Origin: Lineus longissimus
Lineage: Eukaryota; Nemertea; Pilidiophora; Heteronemertea; Lineidae
Assembly (NCBI RefSeq): GCF_910592395.1
Contig: NC_088308.1
Span: forward strand, 26,863,501 to 26,927,500
Length of the DNA: 64,000 bases
Direction: 5' to 3'
Part shown: positions 48,351 through 61,800 of the stretch, piece after piece
Numbering within the stretch: position 1 is the first letter of the stretch
Layout: every line of letters begins with the position of its first letter
Made by a program: the position numbers and the translations under genes
The notes under the pieces: model-generated
Databases searched by the model: none
The model's input: only the letters and a program-made list of their open reading frames with translations
Told to the model about the DNA's origin: nothing

Positions 48351-48962
48351 CTTAAACACACGGTATTTGACCGCAAATCAACTATTCGTAACTTGACATT
48401 ATTCCACACCGAGATTAGTATATGAAATACGAACTCAAATCCCAATATCATTGCAGACGTTGCACCAAAGAGTAGATCGGATCAACTTATCAAAGATTTC
48501 AAAGAAATACGCTCGATTCACCAGTACATGAGAAAGAGTATACCACTAATGTTTTGTCGCTAACGGATTTGAGAAAATTGACAGACACTTACACTTTGCT
48601 GAGGAAGCTGCTGCCGATATTTTGAATGAAATATGCACCGACAGTGACGCTCTGACCAGGAGCACTGATGTGATATGGCAATGCACTTTACAATACAGTA
48701 CTCAAGAGGGCCATATTGGGTGGAGAGGAAAACCTAAATACATGTATCGTTAAAACTCTGATTGAAGATATGAATATGGATGAGGTTCATGCATGGGTTT
48801 CAATATACGGATTAACTAATCACGACTTGCTGACAACTAGATACCATGTTGATTAGCGGATCGTACACCCCTGTCGTTGCTTCGGTCATTTTTTCTTCAT
48901 GCACAAAATGTATTACACGGTGACGTGTTCCAACAGGTTGAATTGTTGAATACTCTGGCACG

Positions 48963-49044
48963 AGTGGAACAATCCGGACTACATAATGTACTGCAAATAG
49001 AGTAGTGGAACAATCCGGACTACATAATGTACTGCAAATAGAGT
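48963..49044. repeat. Exact 41-bp tandem duplication
   Basis: A 41-bp unit beginning AGTGGAACAATCCGGACTAC is present twice in tandem (48963-49003 and 49004-49044) with no difference visible. A recent slippage or duplication. Confidence 0.85.
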
Positions 49045-52000
49045 TTGAAAACTCCTTAGACAAGACAGCAGGGCGATTTTTTGAAGTCAGAGTGGTCCTG
49101 ACGAAAGACACAACGGCTGTTATCGATTAATGAGTATCCCACGAGACATATCCCATCTAAGAATCCATTGACCATGTTTCAGTATTGACTGAGGCCCATC
49201 AGAAAAAATGGGATTATCTGGAAGATTCCACTGAAAACATTTACTGGTCTCACCTTATATCGAAAATATCCAGTAAGAAGGTAACAATGCACGAAGTTTA
49301 CTTGTCAAAGCATCTCTTGTTGCGGTGACAAGGTTAAAAGTTATGCTGTGATTTTAAAGCCTGCGAGCAACAAGGAAAAGGAGTGAGCCAATTTTGAGTT
49401 CATCATGCAAATTCGTGGCTTACATTTGACTTGTTCCAATATGGTAATATGCCATCAAACACTTCAGTCTGCTTTAGGAGATCCCTTGACTGTGGTTATA
49501 TGTAATCTCTAGCATCCATTTGAACATGCTGAATGAATTATCACATTGGAAGAATTTATGTGGTCGTGCCGAGAAGTCGTTTGCCAATATCTGCTAAGGT
49601 TGGCAGACTCGCAAGTTCATATCGGACTTTTGTACAAAAAACAGGTTTCTTGGTTTCTCTTAAGGCCTCACACATTTTTCGAACCAATATACTGAGAGTG
49701 TTGAGCAGGATTATTTTTTCTCTATGAGGATTTGACCGAAAGGGATAACAACATATTATCACATTGCCTACCTTTTTTCCTTGAAATAATATTCCGGTTT
49801 GAAGACCCAAACATCTTGACTACGAAAGCCTAACTTCGTACATCGATCCTTCACCGAGTACATGCTGGCAGCGAAATGACTAACCAAAGATTCTATCTTT
49901 CTTCCGTTTGTAAAAAAACTAATAAAATATGTGCTAATATATCGCAAAGACACTACAAGACGACAAAACACAGCATTATGACTTGGGACATCAAGAATTC
50001 TGGTTATTAGTTTTTTAATTTACCTCCGAGGATACACAGCTAAATAGCATCCATTGAGCAGCCATTGAGGCGAGAATTGGCTGTGGTGAAGTGGAGTTAG
50101 GTATGGATTATCATATTTTGCGAATGGCTCATCCATCAGGCTCAGGTTCGCGCAGACAATAGGGCCCATGACAGGTGTCGCGCCCACAATGTGACATCCT
50201 ATTTGTGGTCCATGATAAAACTTGATGAATGTACAGCAATCTAGTGTAGGTGGAGGGAAATAATGAAGTAACGTAATCTGTACTCAGTCTATTCATAAGT
50301 CCAGTGCTATCACCACCAGGACCATGGATACTGCCGAGCATTTCATGCAGAAACAAATCCGTATATTTTTTCGAAACTTATCTCTTTAGTTGGCCCAGCA
50401 TCTCAACACTAGTCTTGTCAGTCATTAACTTTCATTGAAAAGGATAGGTAGAACAGGCTGGAAGCTGGTGAGATTGCGTCCCACAGTACATGCTCTACAC
50501 ATTCAGTGCACAAGACCGTTATGATGTAGCATGGTACTTACATGAGCTATTGGTCTTTATGGTCATCAAATGGAAGCCTGACAGCTTTCTATTTGACTAA
50601 CAGTAACTAAACGCTTCGATGATAGTACTTGTGTCATTGTTGGCTTCAACTTGGCACAGCATAATAAAGTCGTCGTGATATCCCCCAGTTACTATCTGCT
50701 GTAAGGTTCAATACTTGTCTTGTTGCTTAAGATTTTCGAGGTTATTGAATAGCCTCTTGGTCATGCAGGACAACATGGCTGAATTGGATGATATTAAGAG
50801 ATTGATTGGTATTAAAGGATTTGAACACAGGTTCATCATGATTTCACTTCACTTGAAAGTAAACATCTGCAGCGTGAAAACAATCTTTACGATCTAAACA
50901 TTTATTAACATGAAATTGCCTCCCTTTCCTCCTTTGACAAACGACATACCACCAATGAACTTTCGTGTGGTCCTACGTGCATCTCAAGTAAAGATAATTG
51001 GCTGAATTTGCCAGTGCATATTACTTTCGGGATCATAAGTTGTTAGACGCTGTCCACTGAATCGTCCAATATCAGCGTCTCCATTGGTATGGTAAAAAAT
51101 ATCTTGTGATATATAGTTCAGCCTGAGTTATCATGACAAATTGTCAATTTCAAACGACTCAAGAGCGTATGATGCTGGCCGAAAATGTAAACTGCTGTGA
51201 ATAAATAATAACTTCATCAGCCGAACAACTCGTGCACGGATTGTACTTGCCCGTATCCAAACACTAGCTCAATAAATAACATCATAACATTTAACAAGAA
51301 GCGCAAAAGATAAAATTGCACTGGGACAGAAGAATGTATGAGTAAGAAACCGTTGCAATCATAATATTATTTAACAATTCAAAATGTATCAGTTATCAAG
51401 CTCCGAATATCTCAAAATATGAATTGAATGGTTCATTCGATTCAAGCTCACTTTTAATTTGCGAAAGTATTTACTATGCAGCTACTTGCTACGTGGGCGC
51501 CTTTTTTATTCCACTGAGCTCCATGTTAAATCGTACTTATTGGAGACTTAAATTTAATTCCTGATATTTATTCATGATACACCAGGGGGACTTTCTTACA
51601 TTAATGTAGTCTCAGTGGAAACTTTATCTTTAATGACGCTAGATGTGGACCGGCGAATGCACTCTAAAACAGCTATCCTTAGAGTACCGAACTGCAATTT
51701 ATTCGAGAAATATTTATTCAAATCAGGTTCCAGTGATGCGTATTGTTGTAAGATGTAAGATAGTTGGGATTGCACTAGTATAGACATCCTTGCCTTGCTC
51801 TGTTGATCACACGGAAAAGCAGTAAGTCTGATTCTCTTCTAACGAAGGGATGATTTAGCTGCGTTCTACTATGGACACTTAAAACGTGCGAGTTTACAGA
51901 AAAGAAGAAGAAAAAATCTCATCGATTGTTACCTTCATCTGACGCCCAACACCTCAGCTGTATGATGAAACACTTGCTACTCGAGCAAATTACTCTCAGT

Positions 52001-55000
52001 ATTGCCACATCGAGTTCATAGTGTGTTAAGGCAATTGATACAATTGCTAGTTCTTTTTCTTCAAATGGCTCCCCAGCGTGTTAAAGCGCAAGGGAAAATG
52101 AGCCATATACTGTCAACTTAGTTTACGCCAGAAGCAACTTGGGTCTAACTTGTTGCACGCGAACTAATTGGAATATCGAATTGTTGTATCAAGGAAAAGA
52201 AGCCTTCCCTTGGTGATCCTGGATGACAGCGAGATTAAAGGGACAACTTGGTGTAACATTACATTACTTTCCCCTTACCCGGCAGTTAGAATGTTTCAGG
52301 CCTAGCCTAATACACGTATTATCTATAACAAAAGCCCCACCTAGGCCTGAATTCCCATTGTTCAACTGTCTTATCAAAGGGTTGTCAGGGCAAATATTGA
52401 TAACATCGACCACCATGAAACAGGTGTCATGGGGACGATATGCCTTCACCGACCAGGGCCACAATTTTGCTTACTCGGAGATGATAATAGACTAACATTA
52501 TGATTTTATGCAACTTTTTCTATGGCTGCTTTCACTCATTATATGACTATTACAATCAATCTCCACTTTGAGCCATCCACCTTTGGAAGCCATCCACCTT
52601 TCTCTTGTATCATGCAGACTTCATTGCTTGCAGGGGTGCTATGAGGCTTACCGGAATATGACAGGTGGTCTTCGCTCAACTCATATCGATTCATCAAGTA
52701 ATTGCACAATGCTGCTTCAATGTCGTTCTGTAGGGGTAATGCAATAAAGCCTTACGTACTAATTGGGTTTCGGTGAAGAAAAAGGATCATATTTGCAAGT
52801 AATTTAGGCACATATTTGATAACATAGAAATGATATTGCAATGAATTCAAAAGGGAGAATCTAGAATGTTTCCTCTATCGTCATATAAATGCATTACAAA
52901 AAATCTTGTATCCTATTTTCGTCATTCACATTATATGATAATCGATTGAGCCAGAGGCAGCTTTTACATCTCACGCATAGCAAGTTTCATCTTTCATCTC
53001 GTGTTTTATAATTGACTTGAAATAAAGAAATCGAACTGACCAGCCCTTGTTTAGAGATAGCAGCGAAATGACACAGTGTCCTTGAAATTATACGTATTCA
53101 AAAAGCGATGTATCTCCTCTCATTATTTTGTCATGTTCAGATGACGTATCAAAGGGTATACCATTGTATTGTGGCAAACTCCTCTCACGGCGGTCAATAT
53201 ATCAGGGCCTTGATTGAACTTACAGTCACCCACCACACATTGGCTTCACAGAGCTTAGCATTGAAAGGTATCTCCAAACCTGGCCGTGTATAATCTGCCA
53301 ACCGCTCACTGCATAATGGATGATTTCTAAAGCAGGAAGAATATTTGCCGGGGTTACGAGAGGTGGTCATGTTACTACATGTTCATGTCATTCAAGGCGA
53401 GGATGAGATCTCTAGAGAGGTATGCCCATGGTCATGGAATCAAATCCGACCAGATATATTTCACAGGAGGAATGCGACTAGCTAAAGACGGTATGACATC
53501 TGTGCTTTTGCAGTGTTTCCATACTGTAGGCAACTAGAGGGATCATGACTTTTCAGTTAGGGGAAACACACAGGAACATGCGCAACATTTCTTTCAGCGA
53601 TCCCAAACGTTGAGTAGAATCACACAAAATGGATACAATAAAAACTGTTTCACCGACTCGACTGACCATCCTATGGTGTCGATGGAAGAAAGTTCTCACG
53701 GAGCTCGAGGTTGCGGAGTCAAAGAGCTAATCAGGAATAACCTAAACAATTTAGCTTGTCCACTATCGCAATAGCAGGTCTGTAGGCCCGGCTTTGACCT
53801 GTCAAGTACAAAGAAGTACCAAACCTCAATCGAAGGATGCCTTGCATTGACGAGTTGTCATAAGCTTCTATGAGCACAGGGCCTTATCAAGTTGCACATG
53901 TTGCTTTCTTCCATGTCACTTTCCTCAAGATACATCCGTAAGTGGAATGATTCCTTCAGCTATAGCCAGTTTCTTCTCGTCAATAATGCAGTATAGATGC
54001 ACATGCATTAACAACTGTCATTCCCGTCACGAAGAGGATTGATTGGACGCATAATCTTTCAAACCGAAGTATAGCTGTTAATCAGCCAATTCCCGAAGCA
54101 GGTTGGCCGTAAGATTCCGACCACGACTTTAGATGAGAGACACTATCGACACATTAACACTCCTTCTCAACACTTCCTCTCTCATTGATAAGTAGCACAA
54201 GTCGAGGATACCCGTACGTGGGCAACAATGAACCACTGCCACATCTTTTGTCATTGTCATTGTCGTGTACGGATAATACTTTTCGATTCGATACATCAAG
54301 CTCCACCTGCAGACCAAGTTAATTCTCTGAACCCGTTTTTTGGATCCATTGCCACCCTTGGTGACAAGACTGGTGTTTAATAGAACGTGCTGGTCAGAGA
54401 GTTCAACAATGAATAGATTGATCTGTCTGAACTGGTAACTTTACCGTTTGGCTTATACATGTCAGACGGCTTGAAATTCTCATAATATGACACGTCGACA
54501 AGTTGGTTGCAGGCTGGTTCCTTTTGAAAACCACCTGCGCTCTTGATGGACCGGCTGCTTTAAGAGAGACTACTCTATGCCAACCAATTAAGTAAATCGG
54601 CTGCTTGCATTGAAACTGTGAGTTATGATTCAAGTTGTACTAACTGACCTACCCGTAGCATGGCATATTAGGCCTCCTCTGGTATACGCCGGTTTTGCCA
54701 TTTCCATTAATCTCCCCGATTTGATATGCCATTTAGAAGCCAATCAAATTCATTGATATGGTTCACTGATGTCTGGCCTGCTAGAAGTACCACTGGCTAA
54801 GCATATTGGCTTCACCGCCAGATTACAAATCAAGATCAAAAGACCAACGATTATTAGATTTCTACTGGATCGCCTGCTGAATGACCGGCTACTGCCATTT
54901 TGCAGGAATGGAATGGAAATCAAAATAACTTGTAAATAGAGACGGTATTCGGTTGGTAAGGAAGTGAACAGGGCACCATGTCAAAAAAGCCATCGTTTAC

Positions 55001-56214
55001 TACCATGACTACCATAGAAGATGAGTCTTATTATCTAAGCACCTTGTCAACAATCTTTAGTTAAATGATATCGACCATCATTTGCCATCATACGATGATG
55101 ATTAGCTTCCGTAGCACACTTAGATTGTATGCAGTCAAGTGGATTCAAGAGTGAAGCTAAATGTCGGAGCAGATACCATACAATTGAAGATCCTATAATG
55201 GTTCATAGACTCATAACCACTTGCATACTAATTGGTATCTTAATGAGACTGTATAGCAAGCTAATTACTTCGATATCAGCAGTAGGAAAATCTCTCCTCG
55301 AAAAGAGTCTCGTAGGAAAACCTGTCAAGGGAGAAAGTTCCCCCGGGACAAAGTATTCATTATGAGCTTGTTACCTAGTAGGTATGCCTAAACCAATAAC
55401 CGCACAACTAGGACGCTCTTTCAGGAGGGACATTTAAATCAGGTGCACAGGTCCAAAATTTTAGCGATGTACCTTCTCATAATGTCAAGCGACAGAGAAC
55501 AATCTCAGAAAGCTTCGGGTTGATAACAAGCATCATTTGTCATAAGCGATATTGTAATTGCCATTCCTCAAAGCCCTCTTCAAACAGGCCAAGGCTGGGT
55601 GCACGTCAATTGCATGTACTTCCGAAGATTTCAAACTATTATATACAACAGAAAGAATGGTATAGAGAAACGTCCAGTACTTTTCTTGATGGACATCCGA
55701 CGCACCCTATTAGACAAAAGACAACCTAGATAATCACCACTGAATGGTGACGAGACAGCCCGAGAAGCACGTCAACCAAAATGAAAGAAAACGAATGCTT
55801 GAGCTAAATGAAATGAAACGAGTAACCGACCTTGTGTTATTCGGATTCTTTGGTCCTCCGTAAGCATCATGTATCTTCATCTTGCCCTCCAATCCTTAAC
55901 GAGAAGCAACAAAAACGACCTTCTCACAAGTTCCAGATCGTGATACCCTCACCACACTGTCGGGCAAACATATGTAAACACAATAACGGTCCAAACAATA
56001 TCACTTATGCTGGAGTCATCGACGATTGGTAGCTTTACACGTTAGCGGATCAATAGATGGGGAGAGCCCCAGCCTCAGTGGCAGAAGCCCCCGATCAGAG
56101 ATATGCGATATGAGACAATCCTGATGAGACGATTTACATCCTCAGCAGCAAGATACAAGACTCACGACATACTCTCTCTCCAAGGGTGGCATTGATAGTT
56201 CATTGATAATGATA

Positions 56215-56610
56215 TTATTCTCGCGGCTGTTTTATTATTTAGAGGTAAGTAGTGGATCCTGCCATCGTCTACGTGACGGCAACGACCGATTAATTCAACA
56301 AGGGGAATGCAATACTGATGCCTTCGATGATCGGGTAGCTATGGGGACAATGGATTTATATTGCATATATCCTACCTTTGGACTGCATGTAGTGTAGGCA
56401 TTCCAACTGACGTCAAAACGAGGTAGGCGTTTCTCAAATCAGTAAAATCCGGTAAACGCCAATACCCCTACGATAAAATCCAACGAATGGCAGGAATGAA
56501 TAAAATAGCAAAATGTGTTTTTGTTTTTTCTCGTGGCTGTTTTATTATTTAGAGGGACGAGTTGGGTACTGCCTTCGTCTATGTGACAATGACAGCTGAT
56601 CAAATGTGAT
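56215..56610 (+). repeat. Two diverged direct repeats, about 80 bp, 310 bp apart
   Basis: Copies begin at 56221 (TCGCGGCTGTTTTATTATTT) and 56531 (TCGTGGCTGTTTTATTATTT) and remain alignable through CTGCC(A/T)TCGTCTA(C/T)GTGAC. Divergence of roughly 20-30% suggests an old local duplication or two copies of a dispersed repeat. Confidence 0.6.
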
Positions 56611-57454
56611 GTAAGGTGTATTTGATGAGGAGGTCTTAGGAGTATCCGTGGCTTCTATTGTCAATCCTACCTTACATTGCATGAGCGTGTTTTAACCCAT
56701 TGGCACCACGATATGACTGGTAGATCCTAGCAATTCCTTCAACTATACGCAAAAGGCCATTATTGTTAAGCCAGACGTGGAAACATAACGACGGCCATTG
56801 TAAGACAGATCGGAGAAAAAGAGACAGGGTATGGGGTACATGCAGAGGAGACGTCATTGTCAGACAGTCCACTATGCGACGATATAGGGAGCAATTCATA
56901 CGATTGACATCTGTAGCTGCCTCCCTAATAAAACTTCCAGCACGAGTGGTACACATGAAAGATCCACAACTTGACCTGTTTGGAGAGTGGCATCTTCTTT
57001 TCGCAGATGCCGATGGTTGTAATATTCATTTCATGGTACCGCGTATTTGCATTAAGTACTCATACAATGACGCCGACCACTTGATCTATTGCTTCCATGT
57101 TGACAACAACTTATGAAATGCATTGAAACCTAATATACTGATATTTGCAGAAGATCCTCATGAAATAATACTTGACAAAGGGAGGCGACTTATTATTGTG
57201 ATTCTGCCAACTTCATCAAATCGTCTGCGCAATTGATCGTCACCCAAGACCCAGCAAGATAATTAAAAAAAAACCCTACCCCACTTGGAGCCATTCTCAA
57301 GAATTATTAATTTCCACTCCTTGAAGCACCATCATCGAACTGAAGGTATACCGGTCGTCGCGTGCTCTTAGAGTACATCTACTGCCGATGATGTCTCAAG
57401 GCTCGCGGTCGGGATGCGGACTTGTGGTCTCTTGCATAATGTTCATTACATCGG

Positions 57455-57530
57455 GAAGCGCGTTGGCAGAATGGAAGAGCGTTCAAGTTACCCAAAAGTC
57501 GCGGGTTCAAGCTAGGCTCGACCAGTGCCA
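57455..57530 (+). repeat. tRNA-derived, GC-rich repeat (SINE-like)
   Basis: A-box-like TTGGCAGAATGGAAGAGCG (from about 57463) and B-box-like GCGGGTTCAAGCT (57501-57513) at tRNA spacing. The surrounding 57390-57560 is clearly richer in G and C than its neighbours, so the element probably spans about 170 bp. Stems are imperfect. Confidence 0.4.
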
Positions 57531-57782
57531 CTCGGCAAGCCTGACCAAGCGAGGTACAGAATGGGTGCTTCCTGGTTTCCACTTAGAAGTACTGGTTGAA
57601 GTAGGCAAGGGGATGAATGCAAAGTGCTTTGCGACATAAAGCGTTTCACCTAAGAACATACATTTCATTTTCATACATTTTCATACATTTCGTTTGACGT
57701 AACATGACATCGATATAACATTTTCTAAGACGGGTCCTATGCGAATTACATGACATGAGAAAAATAAAACATGAATACATAC

Positions 57783-57960
57783 CTTTTCTTGATTCGTCGT
57801 GTTTGCCTGCTTGGCTTCCAAGCACCTAGTACGCGTTCTTGAAGTAATGAGTTTTTGGTTGAGACAATTGCAAAATTGTGATTTGTTGATATGCCGGTAA
57901 TTGGTAGGCCCCACAACGGTTTACTGACCCATTTTCTGGCATGCCGGGCTCCGCCCATTC
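57783..57960 (-). CDS. Isolated candidate exon, unrecognised gene
   Basis: A strong acceptor (AATTGTTTGCAG|GA) and a strong donor (AAAAG|GTATGT) enclose 178 bp with one frame open throughout (phase-1 start, phase-2 end). The peptide starts MGGARHARKWVSKPLWGLPI, continues through NHNFAIVSTKNSLLQERVLG and ends basic (SRQTRRIKK). I recognise no family. It lies on the strand opposite the TRPM gene, about 0.8 kb upstream of that gene's start codon. Confidence 0.4.
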
Positions 57961-58747
57961 CTGCAAACAATTCAATCACCAACCTTTTACTTTATTGAGC
58001 ATGATATGATTTCTATGAGGTTCCACTTTGAAAATCTTAAACAGTGCTATTTGGTTCTTTATGTAAAGCATTAGTTTTTCATGATTTCTGTTGCTATTGC
58101 CTCTGACTAATGATACTAGGACCATAGTATTTGAACATGTACGTGATGTGTATCAGATTCCAATTTGATTTGTGTTACCCGCACATCACACATTTTACCG
58201 CAATGCAACATCACGGTTGTCACGTCCCTGATTGAATGAAACGCTTAACACAGATGGTCTAGCCAGGTAGACCTATACTAAAATATACGTTGATGCACAT
58301 CATGATATACTACACTGCAGATAAATGCAGGAATAACATTCATTATAGAAAACAGTTTATAAATGAGCTTAAGTAACGAATGTGCTCACGACTAGGCCTA
58401 CAAAACCGAGCAGACGGAGTGCAAGGCTTTATCGAAGTTATTGCAGTCTGTTACTGCATTTCATCTGGTACTTTCTGCATGATTGTAAGCCAGTAATTCA
58501 GCCAGATACCTAAATCTGAAAATAGTTAACTGGTTGATTGTGTGAATCCAACTGTTCACGTGACTATTCGGGAATTGAAGTTCGCAACAATAGTGATCGT
58601 GTCATCAATGTCTGCCAATATGCATATTTGCATTTGGTGGCATATGATAATTGTAATAACCTCGATGCGAAGAATGCATAGGCAGCAGAGTGTATCAATT
58701 ATACGGATAGGCTTTTAATCTAATGGTTTCACCGGTTACAAGCCAAG
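57961..58747. other. Non-coding region upstream of the TRPM start codon
   Basis: No ORF of note. It probably holds the 5' untranslated region and promoter of the TRPM gene, but I see no decisive TATA box or initiator. Confidence 0.4.
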
Positions 58748-58861
58748 ATGAACAACGATGTTGACTACCGTACTTTCAGTGAAAGGGACGAAATGGAGAT
58801 GATGGCTGACACCAGCATATCGCAATCTCCCTCAGATGAACTGAACGAGGCGTCAGATTTG
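58748..58861 (+). CDS. TRPM gene, exon 1 with start codon
   Basis: 38 codons from ATG (A at -3) to donor TTG|GTATGT, phase 0. Acidic and Ser/Met-rich: MNNDVDYRTFSERDEMEMMA and onward to ELNEASDL. No conserved domain; the start is chosen because it is the first ATG in a frame that splices cleanly to exon 2. Confidence 0.7.
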
Positions 58862-61800
58862 GTATGTATCCTGTTAATGTCAGTGGTGTGACAACAATAA
58901 TACTCCTCAGGTGGTGACAATAACATACATGTCATAGCATGACATAGTTTTAGGCGTTTGGCTAGTATGTTGTCATTTCTCATGAATTATTTATTTTACG
59001 CCCCAATCGTTGTCTTTAGTAATTACGACCAATGTCAACACTGGCACTCCATTCGATATCATTTGTTATGCTGGAAAAGAAATCGGAAAACATTGTTCTC
59101 TCTGTACTCTCGGAATGGTAAGAGTATGGATTCACTTCGGTTATATGGATTCCCGTGTAATATAAACTGACTAACCAGGCTAATGTATAAGATCGCCCCA
59201 CAGTTGCCCACTTCAAAGAATATTCGTGGTCAAACGCACAAGATGAAACGAACTGAGGCCGCCAAAAAGCAGGTTAGTTTAAAACGTTCAGTTGAGATGC
59301 CGCTTCAATGATTTTTATTGATAGCAGAACTGCTCCGGTGTGGCTTAACTCTTTTTTCTCGGGGAAGAAGAGATGTGGAAGGTATGTGGATTGGTGAGGG
59401 AATTTTGATTCCGCCATGCTACAATACACGCAGGGGGCAGGGGTCCTCATCATCATCCCATCTGGAGGAGCGAGATCGGTGCACTGCGTTCGGATGGTAC
59501 TGCTAGTTAGTTGCGATGGTGTTTCAAAGTGGTGTCCTCATATTGTTGTGGCTTTATCTAGTGGATGTGGAGAGGGATGTATATAGGTCAGTGTACAGAG
59601 TCTGGAGGAGGTACATATAGGTCGGTGCAGGGGTTTAGGGAACACAGCAGGTTGCGGTGTCATCCCACAAGGCAGAAAACATAAAGCCCTATAAATGCCT
59701 GTCTTATACTTCTTTCGTTAATGAACCAAATTGAACGCAGAATGGACAGTCGTTAAAGGCATGTATATCACCACGCACATATCATTTTCTGATTTTGCGT
59801 GGCGATCACTGATAACAAATTCCAAAGTAATTCATGTACGTAATTTTCCCCTTCCCTTTGTGTTTACATTAATTATGCCCTAATTGACCATTACCAAAGA
59901 TAATGCAGCTCATCGTCATAAAATCTAGGTCACTATTCGGACATATCCGCCATGCAAGCAAGGGGTTTGGTAAGTGGAATGACTCACGGTGTCGAGTTAA
60001 GCAACCCTTCCCTCTGTACCGTAGTTGATTCTTGCATTCTCTATGTTTGGATTGGTTTGGTGCACAATCTCTTGCCCGTTCAAATGATGCTGTCCCACCA
60101 AAAGAACTAAGATCGGTTCGCAGAGCAATCAAATATTCCGTCGATCAAGTGTCCATCGTTATTCGCTTAACCCTGATCATTTGCAGGCATACTTGTTTCT
60201 TCTCTTTTCTTCGAAACAGACAGACAACATATTTTATCATTGTTAACCAACATTTTCCCTACGTACATCTTCAGACGACGTTTATCGAGGCCACCTTTAA
60301 AAAATGGGAGTGTAATAAATTTGTTGCCAGTAAGAAGAATCGGTTAGTATTACTTATTGTTTTCTGAAAGGTATCATCGAAACCGAACAAAAAATGACAA
60401 CAAATATAGATTCGTCTCTCTTGACCTCACAAATGGAATGCAGCCTATGTGAATTTTACCATGTTATCACCGCAGTTACTGATGAGCGATCGCGAATTCA
60501 TATCAAATGTCTTCTTGTTCTGAAAAAAGCCTTATTTGAATATGTTACTTTCATACTTCGTTCTCTTTCTAAGGGAAACATGTGGATGTGGACAACCAAA
60601 GGAGGTTCACAAAAACATATTGGACCTGGTTGGCACATGGAACAAAGATGTTCATTCTACAACGTCGAAGACTAACGCCTTTGGAGAGGTCAAGTTCCTT
60701 GGGTTCGGACCAGAGGACGACTTAAAACCGGTAGGTTGTGATTTATACAACCAGGACTAATATAGAGGAACAGCTAGGTCAAGCAGCTACAAACTCGAGC
60801 AACAGTGGTAGTATCTCAAGTTATACTAGGTGTATGAGTTATGTTTATTTATCGATTTGAATCCCCATGGATGGGAAATGTGTAGGAAAATCAGTTACAA
60901 GGATAAAGCTCAATATGCCTAGCTCTCCAGTTCAAACAATACTACCTGGATGGCCAACGAACTAACGGAATTACTCGAGTTTGCTATTTTTGCATTTACC
61001 TGTCTGTTCGGCACTCGAATGCACGCAGCAAACTTACTAGGGTTCATCGGCTGCTTTCAATACATCAATAACCAGGACAACACAGTTAGGCGAATATGTA
61101 CCTCACCTCCACGGTCGAGAATCAATCCCATATTAAGCATTCTCTGTTTGGCATCTTGTTCAAATATGGATTGTTATACGAATGTACAATTTGAAATGCA
61201 ATGCGTCTATGCTTTCAGTACATCCGCCTTGCGGACAATACCGCTTATGAGGACGTGTGGACTCTCCTAAAAGACTACTGGAATGTGAAGCCGCCAACAC
61301 TCATCATTTCTGTCACTGGTGGAAACAAGAGTTTTCACTTGAGTCGAAAGATGGAGCAGGCATTCCAAGATGGATTAGTCAATGCAGCCTCCTCGACAGG
61401 TATGTTATAATTCAAAACTCTTATGAAGTAAAGTGGTCCTTTTCGAAGAGAAACTGAGATAGACTACGCAGTCGCGGTCTTCTAAGAAGATTTGGACGAA
61501 CCACAGTAGGCCAAAAAAGAGTACTTTGTAGTATATGAAAAAGCTACTCCCAGGGAGAGGTTTTTTATTGACGTCAATTAAGTCTATGCTACAATTGTTT
61601 AAATCCTTGTCAATTTCTAGGAGCCTGGATAACCACGACTGGCCACAATGCTGGAGTAGCCAAAGTGGTCGGCAAGGCTGTTGGATTCTACCGCATGGCT
61701 AACGTGGCGGACAAGCAGATCACATGTCTCGGCTGCCTGTCATGGGGATATGTGGACAACAAGGAGGCACTTGTCAACGAACAGGTAAGCAAAGGAATCA

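Larger units (their letters stand above)
48351..57454. other. Stretch without recognisable genes
   Basis: Apart from the 41-bp duplication and the diverged direct repeats at 56.2-56.6 kb, I see no gene, RNA or transposon that I can support. ORFs of 60-117 codons occur on both strands, often overlapping; none is recognised. A small repeat of AGCCATCCACCTTT is at 52571-52602. Confidence 0.35.

Noticed and set aside
57746-57982. DNA methyltransferase-like start (ELFAGMGG) in a minus-strand ORF
   Set aside because: The ELFAG part lies in the intron before a strong acceptor, and no methyltransferase motifs follow.
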